Source of the DNA: CAURMH01 sp963525745
GTDB lineage: Bacteria; Pseudomonadota; Gammaproteobacteria; Enterobacterales; Pasteurellaceae
Direction: 5' to 3'
Length of the DNA: 21,348 nucleotides
Assembly (NCBI GenBank): GCA_963525745.1
Contig: CAURMH010000027.1
Span: 1 to 21,348 of the forward strand
Shown here piece by piece: positions 1 through 7,266 of the stretch. The notes beneath the pieces are model-generated. The model did no database searches, was not told the origin of the DNA, and was given only the letters and a program-made list of their open reading frames with translations. The position numbers and the translations under genes were made by a program. Positions within the stretch are counted from its first letter, which is position 1. Each line of letters starts with the position of its first letter.

Positions 1-161
1 TCCTAGACCGTATCGCCACTCACATTTTGGATTATGGCGATGAAGGCAAAGTCACCTTCTACGAAGGTAACTTCTCCGATTATGAAGAATGGAAGAAGAA
101 AACCCTCGGCGTCGATGCCGTTCAACCGCATCGCATGAAATATAAACGTATTGCGAAATAA
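1..161 (+). CDS. ettA: EttA, energy-dependent translational throttle ABC-F ATPase (C-terminal end only)
   Basis: Only the last 52 or so codons are in the window; the reading frame runs from base 3 to the TAA at 159-161. The visible tail contains YEGNFSDYEEWKKKTLG and ends in RMKYKRIAK, which closely resembles the C-terminus of EttA (YjjK) in E. coli and Haemophilus. EttA is a cytoplasmic ABC-F protein that binds the ribosomal E site and gates the first peptide bonds according to the ATP/ADP ratio. No ATPase motif lies in the visible part, so the call rests on the tail alone. A pair of inverted uptake signals 24 bases after the stop is its likely terminator. Confidence 0.85.
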   Translation, partial: LDRIATHILDYGDEGKVTFYEGNFSDYEEWKKKTLGVDAVQPHRMKYKRIAK

Positions 162-184
162 ATAAGCAATTAATTAAAAAAACC

Positions 185-212
185 AAAGTGCGGTCAATTT
201 GCACCGCACTTT
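185..212 (+). terminator. Inverted pair of DNA uptake signals acting as ettA terminator
   Basis: AAAGTGCGGT at 185-194 and ACCGCACTTT at 203-212 form a perfect 10-bp stem with an 8-base loop, followed by only one or two further T residues. Both arms are the Haemophilus-type uptake signal core. Paired uptake signals as transcription terminators are well known in Pasteurellaceae. The stem ends 11 bases before the next start codon, so it also forms part of that gene's leader. Confidence 0.75.
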
Positions 213-223
213 TAGGAGTAATA

Positions 224-580
224 ATGTTAGTTTATTTACATATTTTTTGTGCATTTTTAAGTCTGGGACTATTACTTACCCGTGGTGGAATGCAGCTAAG
301 CGGCAAAAACTGGCGGACAATAAAACTACTCAAAATTCTACCGCACTTAACCGATACCTTGCTTATTATAAGCGGTTTAACTCTTCTCCTTGTTTTCGGC
401 TATCAACTTGAAAACCGCATTATTATGAAAATAGTGATGTTACTGTTTTATGTTTTCTTCTCGGCGAAATATTTTAGCCGAAAAGCAGATAAACCGAAGG
501 TCATTTTCTTTATTTTAGCCATAATAAGCTTTTTGGGCGCAATTTTCTTTGCCTATTTGCCCTATTTCAGCAATTTTTAA
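224..580 (+). CDS. SirB-family small integral membrane protein
   Basis: The product is 118 residues, almost entirely hydrophobic, with about four predicted membrane segments (roughly residues 2-20, 36-56, 66-84 and 93-113). Features typical of the SirB family are the opening MLVYLHIFCAFLSLGLLLTR and the segment KILPHLTDTLLIISGLTLLL. SirB proteins are widespread in gamma-proteobacteria; the name comes from an invasion-regulation study and the biochemical role is unknown. I chose ATG 224 because AGGAG lies 6 bases upstream; the longer frame from GTG 188 would begin inside the uptake-signal hairpin. The gene itself carries an uptake signal at 340-348. It is probably transcribed by readthrough from ettA or from a weak local promoter. 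Confidence 0.8.
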   Translation: MLVYLHIFCAFLSLGLLLTRGGMQLSGKNWRTIKLLKILPHLTDTLLIISGLTLLLVFGYQLENRIIMKIVMLLFYVFFSAKYFSRKADKPKVIFFILAIISFLGAIFFAYLPYFSNF

Positions 581-586
581 TTGCGT

Positions 587-682
587 CTAAAAATAATAGC
601 GCCAAATAAACGCCGAAACTAAAATAATGAGCATAATCAGAATTTGGAGAAGGCGTTTTTTTGTTAATTTTTCAGCGAACAT
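587..682 (-). CDS. 31-residue single-pass membrane miniprotein
   Basis: This very short gene reads from ATG (682-680) to TAG (589-587). AAGGAG lies 5-6 bases before the start, which is one of the best ribosome binding sites in this part of the window. The product begins MFAEKLTKKRLLQILIMLII and ends VSAFIWRYYF: a basic N-terminus, a hydrophobic helix at about residues 11-26, and an aromatic end. It is convergent with the SirB-family gene (6 bases between stops) and divergent from fnr. I do not recognise the family. The Shine-Dalgarno sequence plus the membrane-protein composition argue for a real gene rather than a chance frame; comparison with relatives would settle it. Confidence 0.6.
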   Translation of the reverse strand: MFAEKLTKKRLLQILIMLIILVSAFIWRYYF

Positions 683-754
683 GCTTACTCCTTAAAAATT
701 ATCTATTAAATTTTAATTCTATCTTTTTGAATTAATAATTTAGTGGTAAACTTA

Positions 755-768
755 TTGAGCTAGATCAA
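755..768. promoter_or_regulatory. FNR box upstream of fnr
   Basis: TTGAGCTAGATCAA matches the FNR consensus TTGAT-N4-ATCAA at 9 of 10 defined positions. It lies 34 bases before the fnr start codon, where bound FNR would overlap the promoter, so negative autoregulation as in E. coli is likely. A candidate -35 (TTGAAT, 727-732) is visible but I cannot place a convincing -10. Confidence 0.75.
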
Positions 769-802
769 TTTTATATCATTTTTAGGAAAGTGTGGGGATT
801 CA

Positions 803-1576
803 ATGAAGAATTTAGTTGCAGAAACAAAAGCAGGACGCAGAATTCAATCCGGCGGCTGTGCAATTCATTGTCAGGACTGCAGTATCAGTCAGCTTTGCAT
901 TCCATTTACGCTAAATGAAAGCGAACTTGACCAACTGGATAATATTATTGAACGTAAAAAGCCTATTCAAAAATCCCAACTCTTATTTAAAGCCGGTGAT
1001 AACCTAAATTCAATTTATGCCATCCGTTCAGGCACCATCAAATCCTATACCATTGACGAATCCGGAGAAGAACAAATTACCTCCTTCCATCTGCCCGGTG
1101 ATTTAGTCGGATTCAATGCGCTCAATAACATGAAACACCCAAGTTTTGCACAGGCGCTTGAAACTGCCATGGTTTGTGAAATTCCATTTGATATTCTCGA
1201 TGATTTAGCGGGGAAAATGCCTAAATTACGCCAACAAATCATTCGTTTAATGAGTAGCGAAATTAAGGGAGATCAAGAAATGATTCTGCTCTTATCAAAA
1301 ATGAATGCCGAAGAACGCCTCGCCGCCTTTATCCATAATTTATCAAAACGTTACTCCGCTCGAGGTTTTTCTGCGAAAGAATTTCGTTTAACAATGACGC
1401 GCAGCGATATTGGAAATTATCTGGGCTTGACGGTGGAAACGATTAGTCGCCTTTTAGGACGCTTTCAAAAATTAAATATCCTTTCCGTACAAGGCAAATA
1501 TATTGCCATTAATGATCTTGAAGCCTTAATCAATTTAACCGGCGTCAACAAAACAAGAATAACCATGGTGGAATAA
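803..1576 (+). CDS. fnr: FNR, oxygen-sensing fumarate/nitrate reduction transcription regulator
   Basis: This is a cytoplasmic CRP/FNR-family regulator of 257 residues. The cluster-binding cysteines are in the stretch GGCAIHCQDCSISQLC (C19, C23, C26, C32). By alignment to E. coli FNR (C20, C23, C29, C122) the ligands of the [4Fe-4S] cluster should be C23, C26, C32 and the cysteine in MVCEIP near residue 125. The C-terminal helix-turn-helix contains VETISRLLGRFQ, with the E-x-x-S-R recognition residues that read TTGAT. When the cluster is intact (no oxygen) the protein dimerises and activates anaerobic genes. The start has GTGGGGATT just upstream. The N-terminus is three residues longer than in E. 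coli. A terminator follows, then uspE, the same neighbour as in E. coli. FNR boxes at 755-768 and 7113-7126 are candidate targets in this window. Confidence 0.96.
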   Translation: MKNLVAETKAGRRIQSGGCAIHCQDCSISQLCIPFTLNESELDQLDNIIERKKPIQKSQLLFKAGDNLNSIYAIRSGTIKSYTIDESGEEQITSFHLPGDLVGFNALNNMKHPSFAQALETAMVCEIPFDILDDLAGKMPKLRQQIIRLMSSEIKGDQEMILLLSKMNAEERLAAFIHNLSKRYSARGFSAKEFRLTMTRSDIGNYLGLTVETISRLLGRFQKLNILSVQGKYIAINDLEALINLTGVNKTRITMVE

Positions 1577-1583
1577 TCTTATT

Positions 1584-1609
1584 AAAGCGTGTCATTACAC
1601 GCTTTTTTA
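1584..1609 (+). terminator. Intrinsic terminator of fnr
   Basis: AAAGCGTG (1584-1591), a 6-base loop and CACGCTTT (1598-1605) form a perfect 8-bp stem followed by more T. It lies 8 bases after the fnr stop and separates fnr from uspE. Confidence 0.85.
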
Positions 1610-1689
1610 TTATAAATTTCCACGTTCCCGCTTGTACTCTTTAACAATATTCTCTATTCTAACTCTATTCTTGTTTTACGGAGATATGT

Positions 1690-2613
1690 ATGAAATTCAA
1701 AAATATTCTTGTGGTTTTAAATCCAGAAAATGAAAAACAATATGCCCTAGCACGCGCCGTTCGCCTTATCAAAGAACAAAAAAACGAAACGAAAGTAAAA
1801 ATAACCGCACTTTTGACCGTTTATGATCTTTCTTACGAAATGTCCGCCTTGCTTTCTTCCGATGAACGTCAGGAAATGCACAAATCGGCCATTGAACAGC
1901 AGCGGCAAGCGGTAAACTATTACTTGGATAAATATGCCGATCCGGAAATCGAATTTAATGCTCAAATTGTTTGGAACAATAATGAAGCGGAAGCTATTCG
2001 TGAAGAAATAGAGAAAAACAAGTACGATTTGGTCGTTAAATATACAAAAGCCGAAGAAAGCCTTTCTTCACTGATTTTTACGCCGATTGACTGGCAGTTA
2101 TTACGGAAATCAACCGTTCCTGTGCTAATGGTGCGTGACGGAGATTGGAAACATCAGCGCCGTATTTTAATCGCCGTCAATGTTTCTGGCGAGCAAGAAG
2201 TGCAGGATCAGTTTAATCGCGAATTAGTGGAAACCGGCATGGAATTAGCCGAAAAGCTAAACCGTGGGAATGTACATTTAGTGGCGGCCTACCCGGCGGC
2301 ACCGATTAACGTCGCGCTTGATTTACCCAAATTCAGCCTGTCAAATTACGATCAAACTATTCGTGGGCAACATTTGCTCAACATGAAAGCATTGCGTCAG
2401 GAATTTGGCATTAATGAAGATCACACGCACGTTCTAGAAGGTTTTCCTGAAGATGTCATTCCGAAAGTGGCGAAAGAAATTGAAGCCGAACTGGTTATTC
2501 TTGGTACGGTAGGCAGAACCGGTCTGTCCGCCGCCCTACTTGGCAATACAGCAGAACATGTGATCAGTAAACTAAACTGCAATCTACTCGCCGTTAAACC
2601 CTCCGGACAATAA
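1690..2613 (+). CDS. uspE: UspE, tandem-domain universal stress protein
   Basis: The 307-residue product has two Usp domains in tandem (about residues 1-150 and 155-305), as in E. coli UspE (316 residues). The first begins KFKNILVVLNPENEKQYALA; the second begins RRILIAVNVSG and ends with the ATP-binding-type glycine motif ILGTVGRTGLSAALLGNTAE followed by V. UspE is a cytoplasmic stress protein linked to oxidative stress resistance, motility and aggregation in E. coli. The start is supported by ACGGAGAT upstream. The gene holds a Haemophilus-type uptake signal at 1804-1812. It follows fnr behind a terminator, so it must have its own promoter in 1610-1689 or depend on partial readthrough. Confidence 0.93.
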   Translation: MKFKNILVVLNPENEKQYALARAVRLIKEQKNETKVKITALLTVYDLSYEMSALLSSDERQEMHKSAIEQQRQAVNYYLDKYADPEIEFNAQIVWNNNEAEAIREEIEKNKYDLVVKYTKAEESLSSLIFTPIDWQLLRKSTVPVLMVRDGDWKHQRRILIAVNVSGEQEVQDQFNRELVETGMELAEKLNRGNVHLVAAYPAAPINVALDLPKFSLSNYDQTIRGQHLLNMKALRQEFGINEDHTHVLEGFPEDVIPKVAKEIEAELVILGTVGRTGLSAALLGNTAEHVISKLNCNLLAVKPSGQ

Positions 2614-2723
2614 ATAAAGGAGTCTGTACCGGATAACGCTATTTAGGTTAAAATACCAGAGTAAGAGAAGGTCGCTTAAATCAGTATAAACATACACGTT
2701 ATTCCTTTTGCATTATAAAACAA

Positions 2724-2752
2724 GGGGCAGCCTAGCTATCTAGTACTGCCCC
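2724..2752 (-). terminator. Intrinsic terminator of glpT
   Basis: CTGCCCC at 2746-2752 and GGGGCAG at 2724-2730 form a 7-bp GC-rich stem; on the minus strand TTGTTTTA follows. The loop contains two CTAG tetramers. It lies 19 bases past the glpT stop. Confidence 0.8.
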
Positions 2753-2771
2753 GCCTTGGAAATATTAAGGA

Positions 2772-4103
2772 CTATTTCATTGCATTCGGTTTATGGAATA
2801 ACGTGAAGGCGATAAAGAAGAAGCCTAAGAAACAAGACACGATTAATGCATAGAAACCGCCGTCCCAGCCAAATAAATCTACTAATTTACCCATCACATA
2901 ACCTGCACTTGCAGAACCTAATAAGTAACCGAATAAGCCGGTTAAACCTGTCGCCGTACCCGTTGCTACACGTGGTACTAAGTCCGCCGCTTGTAAGCCG
3001 ATCATCATTACCGGGCCATAGATTAAGAAGCCAATAGCAACGAGACAGATGTTGTCCACTAACGGATTGCCTGCCGGGTTTTTCCAGTACACGATAATCG
3101 CGATTAATACACCGGTTAAGAACATCAACATTGGTGGTGCGCGGTGACCTTTAAACACTTTATCACTTAAATAACCACTGGTCAGCATGCCAAAGATGCC
3201 CGCATATTCATATAAGAAATACGCCCAACTTTGTTTATCCACGGAGAAGTGTTTCACTTCTTTTAAGTAAGTCGGCGCCCAGTCGATAATACCGTAACGG
3301 ATAAAATACACAAACACGTTCGCGATGGCAATCGCCCACAAGAATTTGTTGTTGATGATGTATTTCATGAAAATATCTTTAGATGAAAGGGTGTGTGCCG
3401 ATTCAACGTGTTGCACCACTTTTTCGCCTTTCCATTCATCAACCGGCGGTAAACCTTGGGATTCCGGTGTATCGCGCATTAAGTAGAACATAATAAACGC
3501 TAATACGATAGCGATAAGTGCCGGCAAATAGAATAAAGATTGCCATGTGCCGAAGATCGCAAGACCTAAAATCGCCAACGGACCGATTAAGCCACCACCG
3601 AGGTTGTGTGAGACATTCCACCAGCTCCACCACACGCCACGTTCAGACACCGAGAACCAGTTAGTCATAGTTTTCGCACCCGGTGGGTAACCCATCCCTT
3701 GGAACCAACCGTTGAACGCCGCAAGTACGATCATAATTGGAATGGAAGAAAGCACCCCCGGTACCAAACCGAAGATTAAGCTTACAATCGCCGAACCTAA
3801 TAAACCGATGGTAATGAAATATTTAGGGTTACTACGGTCAGAAACATTACCCATAATGAACTTACTAAAGCCGTAAGCAAGAGACAGCGCAACACCTACG
3901 ATACCTAAATCAGCTTTAGTAAAGCCATATTCCTCAATTAAGTAAGGGATTGCGAGAGAGAAATTTTTGCGGATAAGATAATAAGCCGCATACCCGATAA
4001 ATACACCGGCAAACACTTGCCAACGTAATTTTTTATATTCAGCATCTGTTCTAGCACTATCAATTCTTGGAGCAGGTGCTGAGGCTTTTAAAAATGAAAA
4101 CAT
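2772..4103 (-). CDS. glpT: GlpT, glycerol-3-phosphate:phosphate antiporter
   Basis: This 443-residue inner-membrane transporter of the major facilitator superfamily (organophosphate:Pi antiporter family) exchanges external sn-glycerol-3-phosphate for internal phosphate. About 12 hydrophobic segments are visible. The two substrate-binding arginines of E. coli GlpT (R45, R269) are conserved: R45 falls exactly in YYLIRKNFSLAIPYL and the second in FVYFIRYGIIDWAPTYL. The family segment SDRSNPK follows TM2/3, and FGWDGGF is near the end. The start is supported by GGAGGGTT upstream. GlpT also carries fosfomycin into E. coli. There is no glp gene beside it here; purF lies upstream in the same direction, separated by a terminator. 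A hairpin can cover its ribosome binding site. Confidence 0.96.
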   Translation of the reverse strand: MFSFLKASAPAPRIDSARTDAEYKKLRWQVFAGVFIGYAAYYLIRKNFSLAIPYLIEEYGFTKADLGIVGVALSLAYGFSKFIMGNVSDRSNPKYFITIGLLGSAIVSLIFGLVPGVLSSIPIMIVLAAFNGWFQGMGYPPGAKTMTNWFSVSERGVWWSWWNVSHNLGGGLIGPLAILGLAIFGTWQSLFYLPALIAIVLAFIMFYLMRDTPESQGLPPVDEWKGEKVVQHVESAHTLSSKDIFMKYIINNKFLWAIAIANVFVYFIRYGIIDWAPTYLKEVKHFSVDKQSWAYFLYEYAGIFGMLTSGYLSDKVFKGHRAPPMLMFLTGVLIAIIVYWKNPAGNPLVDNICLVAIGFLIYGPVMMIGLQAADLVPRVATGTATGLTGLFGYLLGSASAGYVMGKLVDLFGWDGGFYALIVSCFLGFFFIAFTLFHKPNAMK

Positions 4104-4106
4104 AGT

Positions 4107-4140
4107 AACCCTCCATTACAACTATAAATCTATGAGGGTT
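4107..4140 (-). promoter_or_regulatory. Leader hairpin covering the glpT ribosome binding site
   Basis: On the glpT transcript AACCCTC (4140-4134) can pair with GAGGGTT (4113-4107), a perfect 7-bp stem around a 20-base AT-rich loop. The 3' arm contains the GGAGG Shine-Dalgarno itself, only a few bases before the ATG. If formed, it would reduce glpT translation. This is seen in the sequence; a regulatory role is inference. Confidence 0.5.
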
Positions 4141-4370
4141 TTGTGCCGAATCATGTGCACGGAGGTGCAATGTATCAATGAATGTGTCGTGAATAAAGCA
4201 ATAAAATAGTAAAAATAAAAATAATTTATTTTAAGTCAAAAAATGGTGCATTTATGATCATTTTTTGCTCCTATTGTTGCATAAAGTGTGAGGTTTTATA
4301 GCGATTAGGGGATCATTCGGTTAAATTTTATCAAAATGTAGTTAAACAAAGCCCCCTAAATAAAATGAAT
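4141..4370. other. glpT upstream region, no gene seen
   Basis: The 338-base gap between purF and glpT carries the glpT leader hairpin, this AT-rich stretch, and the purF terminator. A second small hairpin, TGCAC-CTCC-GTGCA, lies near 4155-4168. On the minus strand TTGACT (4239-4234) could be a -35, but no clear -10 is spaced correctly. I looked for a CRP site, expected ahead of glpT from E. coli, and saw only half-site matches. No reading frame here has a credible ribosome binding site. Confidence 0.5.
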
Positions 4371-4424
4371 AAGTGCGGTCGAAAACAGCGATGAATCAAA
4401 ACTCATGCAAAATCGACCGCACTT
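4371..4424 (-). terminator. Inverted uptake-signal pair after purF
   Basis: AAGTGCGGTCGA (4371-4382) and TCGACCGCACTT (4413-4424) are perfect 12-bp inverted repeats separated by 30 bases. Both arms contain the full Haemophilus-type uptake core. They lie 18 bases past the purF stop, so the structure probably ends the cvpA-purF transcript, although the T-run on the minus strand is poor. Confidence 0.65.
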
Positions 4425-4441
4425 TTCCCTAACTTTATTAC

Positions 4442-5959
4442 CTAATTTTCATTATGAATTTCAAGATAAGACGCATCGGCGGCTCGTTTTTTCTTTGCTT
4501 TATCATTACGCTGATTTTCAATATTAGCCAAATATTCTTCCGTAATATCGCCGGTGACATATTCCCCTGTAAATACGGAGCAATCAAACGCCTCAATTGC
4601 CGGATTCTCTTCCCGTACGGATTTAATTAAATCGCTCAAATCCTGAAAAATCAATCGATCCACGCCGATGAGTTTGGCGATTTCCGTCACATCCCGACCA
4701 TAGGCAATAAGCTCATGTTTACTCGGCATATCAATACCATACACATTGGGGTAGCGAATTTCCGGCGCGGCGGAAGCAAAATAGATTTTTTTCGCCCCGG
4801 CGGCCCTCGCCATATCGACGATTTGCTCTGAAGTTGTGCCGCGTACAATGGAATCATCTACCAATAAAACATTCTTCCCTTTAAATTCCGATGCAATCGT
4901 ATTTAATTTACGACGTACGGAACTAATTCGTTGCGCCTGCCCCGGCATAATGAATGTCCGTCCCACATAGCGATTTTTTACAAAACCTTGACGATAAGGT
5001 TTATTCAATACCCGAGCAATTTGTAAAGCAATGTCCGTCGAGGTTTCCGGAATCGGAATAACCACATCAATATTATCCAGATCGTCTTTCCATTCACGTG
5101 CAATTTTTTCCCCCAAACGCTCGCCCATATGCACTCTTGAAGCATAAACGGAAACGCCGTTCATCGTCGAATCGGGACGGGCAAAATAAACATATTCAAA
5201 AATACAAGGGCTTAATCTGTGTTTGTCGGCACATTGTTGAGAGAATAATTGTCCGTCAAAGGTGACATAAACGGCTTCGCCCGGTTCAATATCTCTGACG
5301 AATTCAAACCCTGCCACATCCAACGCAATACTCTCGGAGGCGAACATATATTCGGTGAAATGATTGTCTATCCGTTTTCCTAGAACCAACGGACGAATGC
5401 CATTCGGATCGCGAAAAGCGACCATCCCGTGTCCGATAATCATGGCTATGCAGGCGTAAGCCCCACGAATATCACGATGAGTTTGTGCAATCGCCTGAAA
5501 AATATCCTGCGGCGTTAATTGATATTTTTTTATTTCATCCAAATGATTCGCCAAAATATTGAGCAATAACTCGGAATCGGAATTGGTATTGACATGACGG
5601 CGGGCAATATGGAAAAGTTTTTCTTTCAATATTGTCGAATTTGTCAAATTACCGTTATGCACTAAACTTATTCCATAAGGCGAATTGACGTAAAAGGGCT
5701 GAGCTTCAGAAACACTGGAACTTCCGGCAGTCGGATAACGCACATGACCGATTCCCGCATTCCCTTGTAGGCGCATCATATGAACCTGCTGAAACACATC
5801 ACTAACAAGCCCGTTTGCTTTACGCAGACGAAAACGACTCTCATCATCAACCGTTACAATGCCCGCTGCATCCTGTCCCCGATGTTGTAACAATGTTAAC
5901 GCGGCATAAATCATTTCATTAACCGGGTTTTGACTGACAATACCGACAATACCACACAT
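4442..5959 (-). CDS. purF: PurF, amidophosphoribosyltransferase
   Basis: PurF catalyses the first committed step of purine synthesis: PRPP plus glutamine gives 5-phosphoribosylamine, glutamate and pyrophosphate. The 505-residue protein starts MCGIVGIV, and Cys2 becomes the N-terminal nucleophile of the class II glutamine amidotransferase domain (about residues 2-235). The phosphoribosyltransferase half carries the PRPP-binding motif VLLVDDSIVRGTTS near residue 370 and the segment YFARPDS at about 260. The length equals that of E. coli PurF (505). AAGGATA precedes the start. It lies 19 bases after cvpA, the same operon order as in E. coli, and the PurR-type operator ahead of cvpA should control both genes. 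Confidence 0.98.
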   Translation of the reverse strand: MCGIVGIVSQNPVNEMIYAALTLLQHRGQDAAGIVTVDDESRFRLRKANGLVSDVFQQVHMMRLQGNAGIGHVRYPTAGSSSVSEAQPFYVNSPYGISLVHNGNLTNSTILKEKLFHIARRHVNTNSDSELLLNILANHLDEIKKYQLTPQDIFQAIAQTHRDIRGAYACIAMIIGHGMVAFRDPNGIRPLVLGKRIDNHFTEYMFASESIALDVAGFEFVRDIEPGEAVYVTFDGQLFSQQCADKHRLSPCIFEYVYFARPDSTMNGVSVYASRVHMGERLGEKIAREWKDDLDNIDVVIPIPETSTDIALQIARVLNKPYRQGFVKNRYVGRTFIMPGQAQRISSVRRKLNTIASEFKGKNVLLVDDSIVRGTTSEQIVDMARAAGAKKIYFASAAPEIRYPNVYGIDMPSKHELIAYGRDVTEIAKLIGVDRLIFQDLSDLIKSVREENPAIEAFDCSVFTGEYVTGDITEEYLANIENQRNDKAKKKRAADASYLEIHNEN

Positions 5960-5978
5960 ATTCGCGCTTATCCTTATT

Positions 5979-6467
5979 TTAGTTTAATGTTGAATTTAAA
6001 AAACTTGATCCTGCTTGTATTTGCTGGAAAAACCACTGAATAATAAAGCCGAAGTGCGGTATTAATTGAGAATCTTTCCACCATTCGGTCTGCTCAAAAT
6101 TCGTAAACGTATCCAGAAAAAACAAGATTGCCGCCACAATCAAAACGCCCCGTAATAATCCGAAAGCCGCGCCAAGAACGCGATCAGTTCCTGTTAACCC
6201 GGTTTTATCCACTAATTGAGCAATAATATAATTTAATACCGCCCCGACGATTAACGTGAGCACAAATAAAATACCGATGGCCGTGCCATTGCGTAAATAA
6301 GGCGAATCAATTTGCGTTAAATACGTTGCAAGATAAGGGTAAAACTGACTTGCTACAATAAAAGCCACAACCCAACTTGCCAATGACATCACTTCCCGAA
6401 CAAAGCCACGTAATAAACTGACAATAATAGAGAATGAAATCATCCCGATAATAATATAGTCAATCAT
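5979..6467 (-). CDS. cvpA: CvpA family inner-membrane protein
   Basis: The 162-residue product begins MIDYIIIGMISFSIIVSLLRG and has four hydrophobic segments, the pattern of CvpA (colicin V production protein, 162 residues in E. coli). The family has the conserved glycine-rich stretch LGAAFGLLRGVLIV at about residues 102-115. Its molecular role is unclear; it was found as needed for colicin V production and is often linked to purine operons and envelope stress. AAGGA stands 8 bases before the start. It is first in the cvpA-purF operon. A Haemophilus-type uptake signal lies inside at 6052-6060. Confidence 0.93.
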   Translation of the reverse strand: MIDYIIIGMISFSIIVSLLRGFVREVMSLASWVVAFIVASQFYPYLATYLTQIDSPYLRNGTAIGILFVLTLIVGAVLNYIIAQLVDKTGLTGTDRVLGAAFGLLRGVLIVAAILFFLDTFTNFEQTEWWKDSQLIPHFGFIIQWFFQQIQAGSSFLNSTLN

Positions 6468-6487
6468 GCGATATCCTTACGAACAAA

Positions 6488-6511
6488 GATAGGGTGAACA
6501 TTCACCCTATC
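6488..6511 (-). terminator. 24-bp perfect palindrome in the cvpA leader
   Basis: GATAGGGTGAA (6488-6498) and TTCACCCTATC (6501-6511) are perfect inverted repeats with two bases between. On the minus strand TTTGTTC follows and the cvpA start codon is 20 bases on. It could end the yfbV transcript, act as a leader hairpin for cvpA, or be a protein site. The U-tract is weak, so termination is not certain. Confidence 0.5.
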
Positions 6512-6561
6512 ATCTCTTCCTAATAAAATAAGGCGGCCATTCTACTAAAATTCCACTCAAA

Positions 6562-6577
6562 AGGAAAACGATTGCGT
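6562..6577 (-). promoter_or_regulatory. PurR-type operator of cvpA-purF
   Basis: Read on the minus strand, ACGCAATCGTTTTCCT matches the E. coli PurR consensus ACGCAAACGTTTTCGT at 14 of 16 positions. A possible -10 (TAGAAT, 6544-6539) lies about 17 bases downstream, which would put the operator over the -35, as in the E. coli cvpA-purF promoter. The box also overlaps the stop codon of yfbV. Hypoxanthine or guanine bound to PurR would repress the operon. Confidence 0.8.
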
Positions 6578-7014
6578 TAAATATCCTGCCAAAAATTTCG
6601 ATCTGATTTTTGCTGAGCTTTACGTAGTATCTCCGCTAAATCTTGGTAAGTCGGTTTATTGGTAGGGAAAGAAATAAACTCTGCCTGGAAACGGGTGTAA
6701 ATTTCCCGAAATTTGACCGCACTTTTCGCATCAAGCGGCATTTGAGCCCGCTTACCAAGCCAATAAAGCCCCTGAAAAGGAAGCAAGAGGGCAAAAAGTG
6801 CGGTCAAAATTGCGAGAGAAAAAGCCGCAATGTCGTGTTTGGCATAAATTTGTTGCCACACCACGGCAAACACGGCAACAAAAGGCATAAATTTTTGAGC
6901 GAATTGCGTTGCGCGAATGACCCTGTTTTCTGGAAAAATCATACCGAGCTTAGATTCTAACGGCCAAGTGTTCAAATACCGTTGCCCCTGTTTAAAAATA
7001 GATAAAAACGCCAT
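6577..7014 (-). CDS. yfbV: YfbV (UPF0208) membrane protein
   Basis: The 145-residue product starts MAFLSIFKQGQRYLNTWPLE and has two hydrophobic hairpin segments (about residues 41-55 and 64-86), then a cytoplasmic tail. This matches UPF0208/YfbV (151 residues in E. coli), where the protein insulates the Ter macrodomain against the rest of the chromosome. The position beside ackA, transcribed away from it, is the same as in E. coli. AGAGG lies before the ATG. Two uptake signals sit inside the gene in opposite orientation (6716-6724 and 6796-6804), an arrangement that could pair as a weak hairpin about 70 bases apart. Confidence 0.9.
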   Translation of the reverse strand: MAFLSIFKQGQRYLNTWPLESKLGMIFPENRVIRATQFAQKFMPFVAVFAVVWQQIYAKHDIAAFSLAILTALFALLLPFQGLYWLGKRAQMPLDAKSAVKFREIYTRFQAEFISFPTNKPTYQDLAEILRKAQQKSDRNFWQDI

Positions 7015-7112
7015 AAAAAACCTCTGTAAAGGCCTTTCATCATACTCTCTCTATAAAAAACAGGCAAAATTTTCCGCGTTCCGCGAACGAAAATCATCAT
7101 GTAAAGCAATGC

Positions 7113-7126
7113 TTGAGATTTATCAA
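7113..7126. promoter_or_regulatory. FNR box between yfbV and ackA
   Basis: TTGAGATTTATCAA matches TTGAT-N4-ATCAA at 9 of 10 defined bases, with the same single change as the box in front of fnr. It lies in the divergent yfbV/ackA promoter region, 141 bases before the ackA start. FNR control of ackA-pta would fit mixed-acid fermentation. I could not place the ackA core promoter with confidence; TATGCT at 7188-7193 is one candidate -10. Confidence 0.65.
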
Positions 7127-7266
7127 ATCACTTTATATTTTTGGCTTTCAATTAATCCTATTTATTCCTTTTAAGGCTTAAAACGTGTATGCTATGTGGA
7201 TATTAAACTCATTCAAATAATGCGAATGAATTCCTTTTAACTTCAACCAACGCAAATAGGTTTATT

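Noticed and set aside
4141..4370. A CRP site for glpT, expected by analogy with E. coli.
   Set aside because: Only single half-sites of TGTGA-N6-TCACA are present, such as near 4287; no two-sided match.
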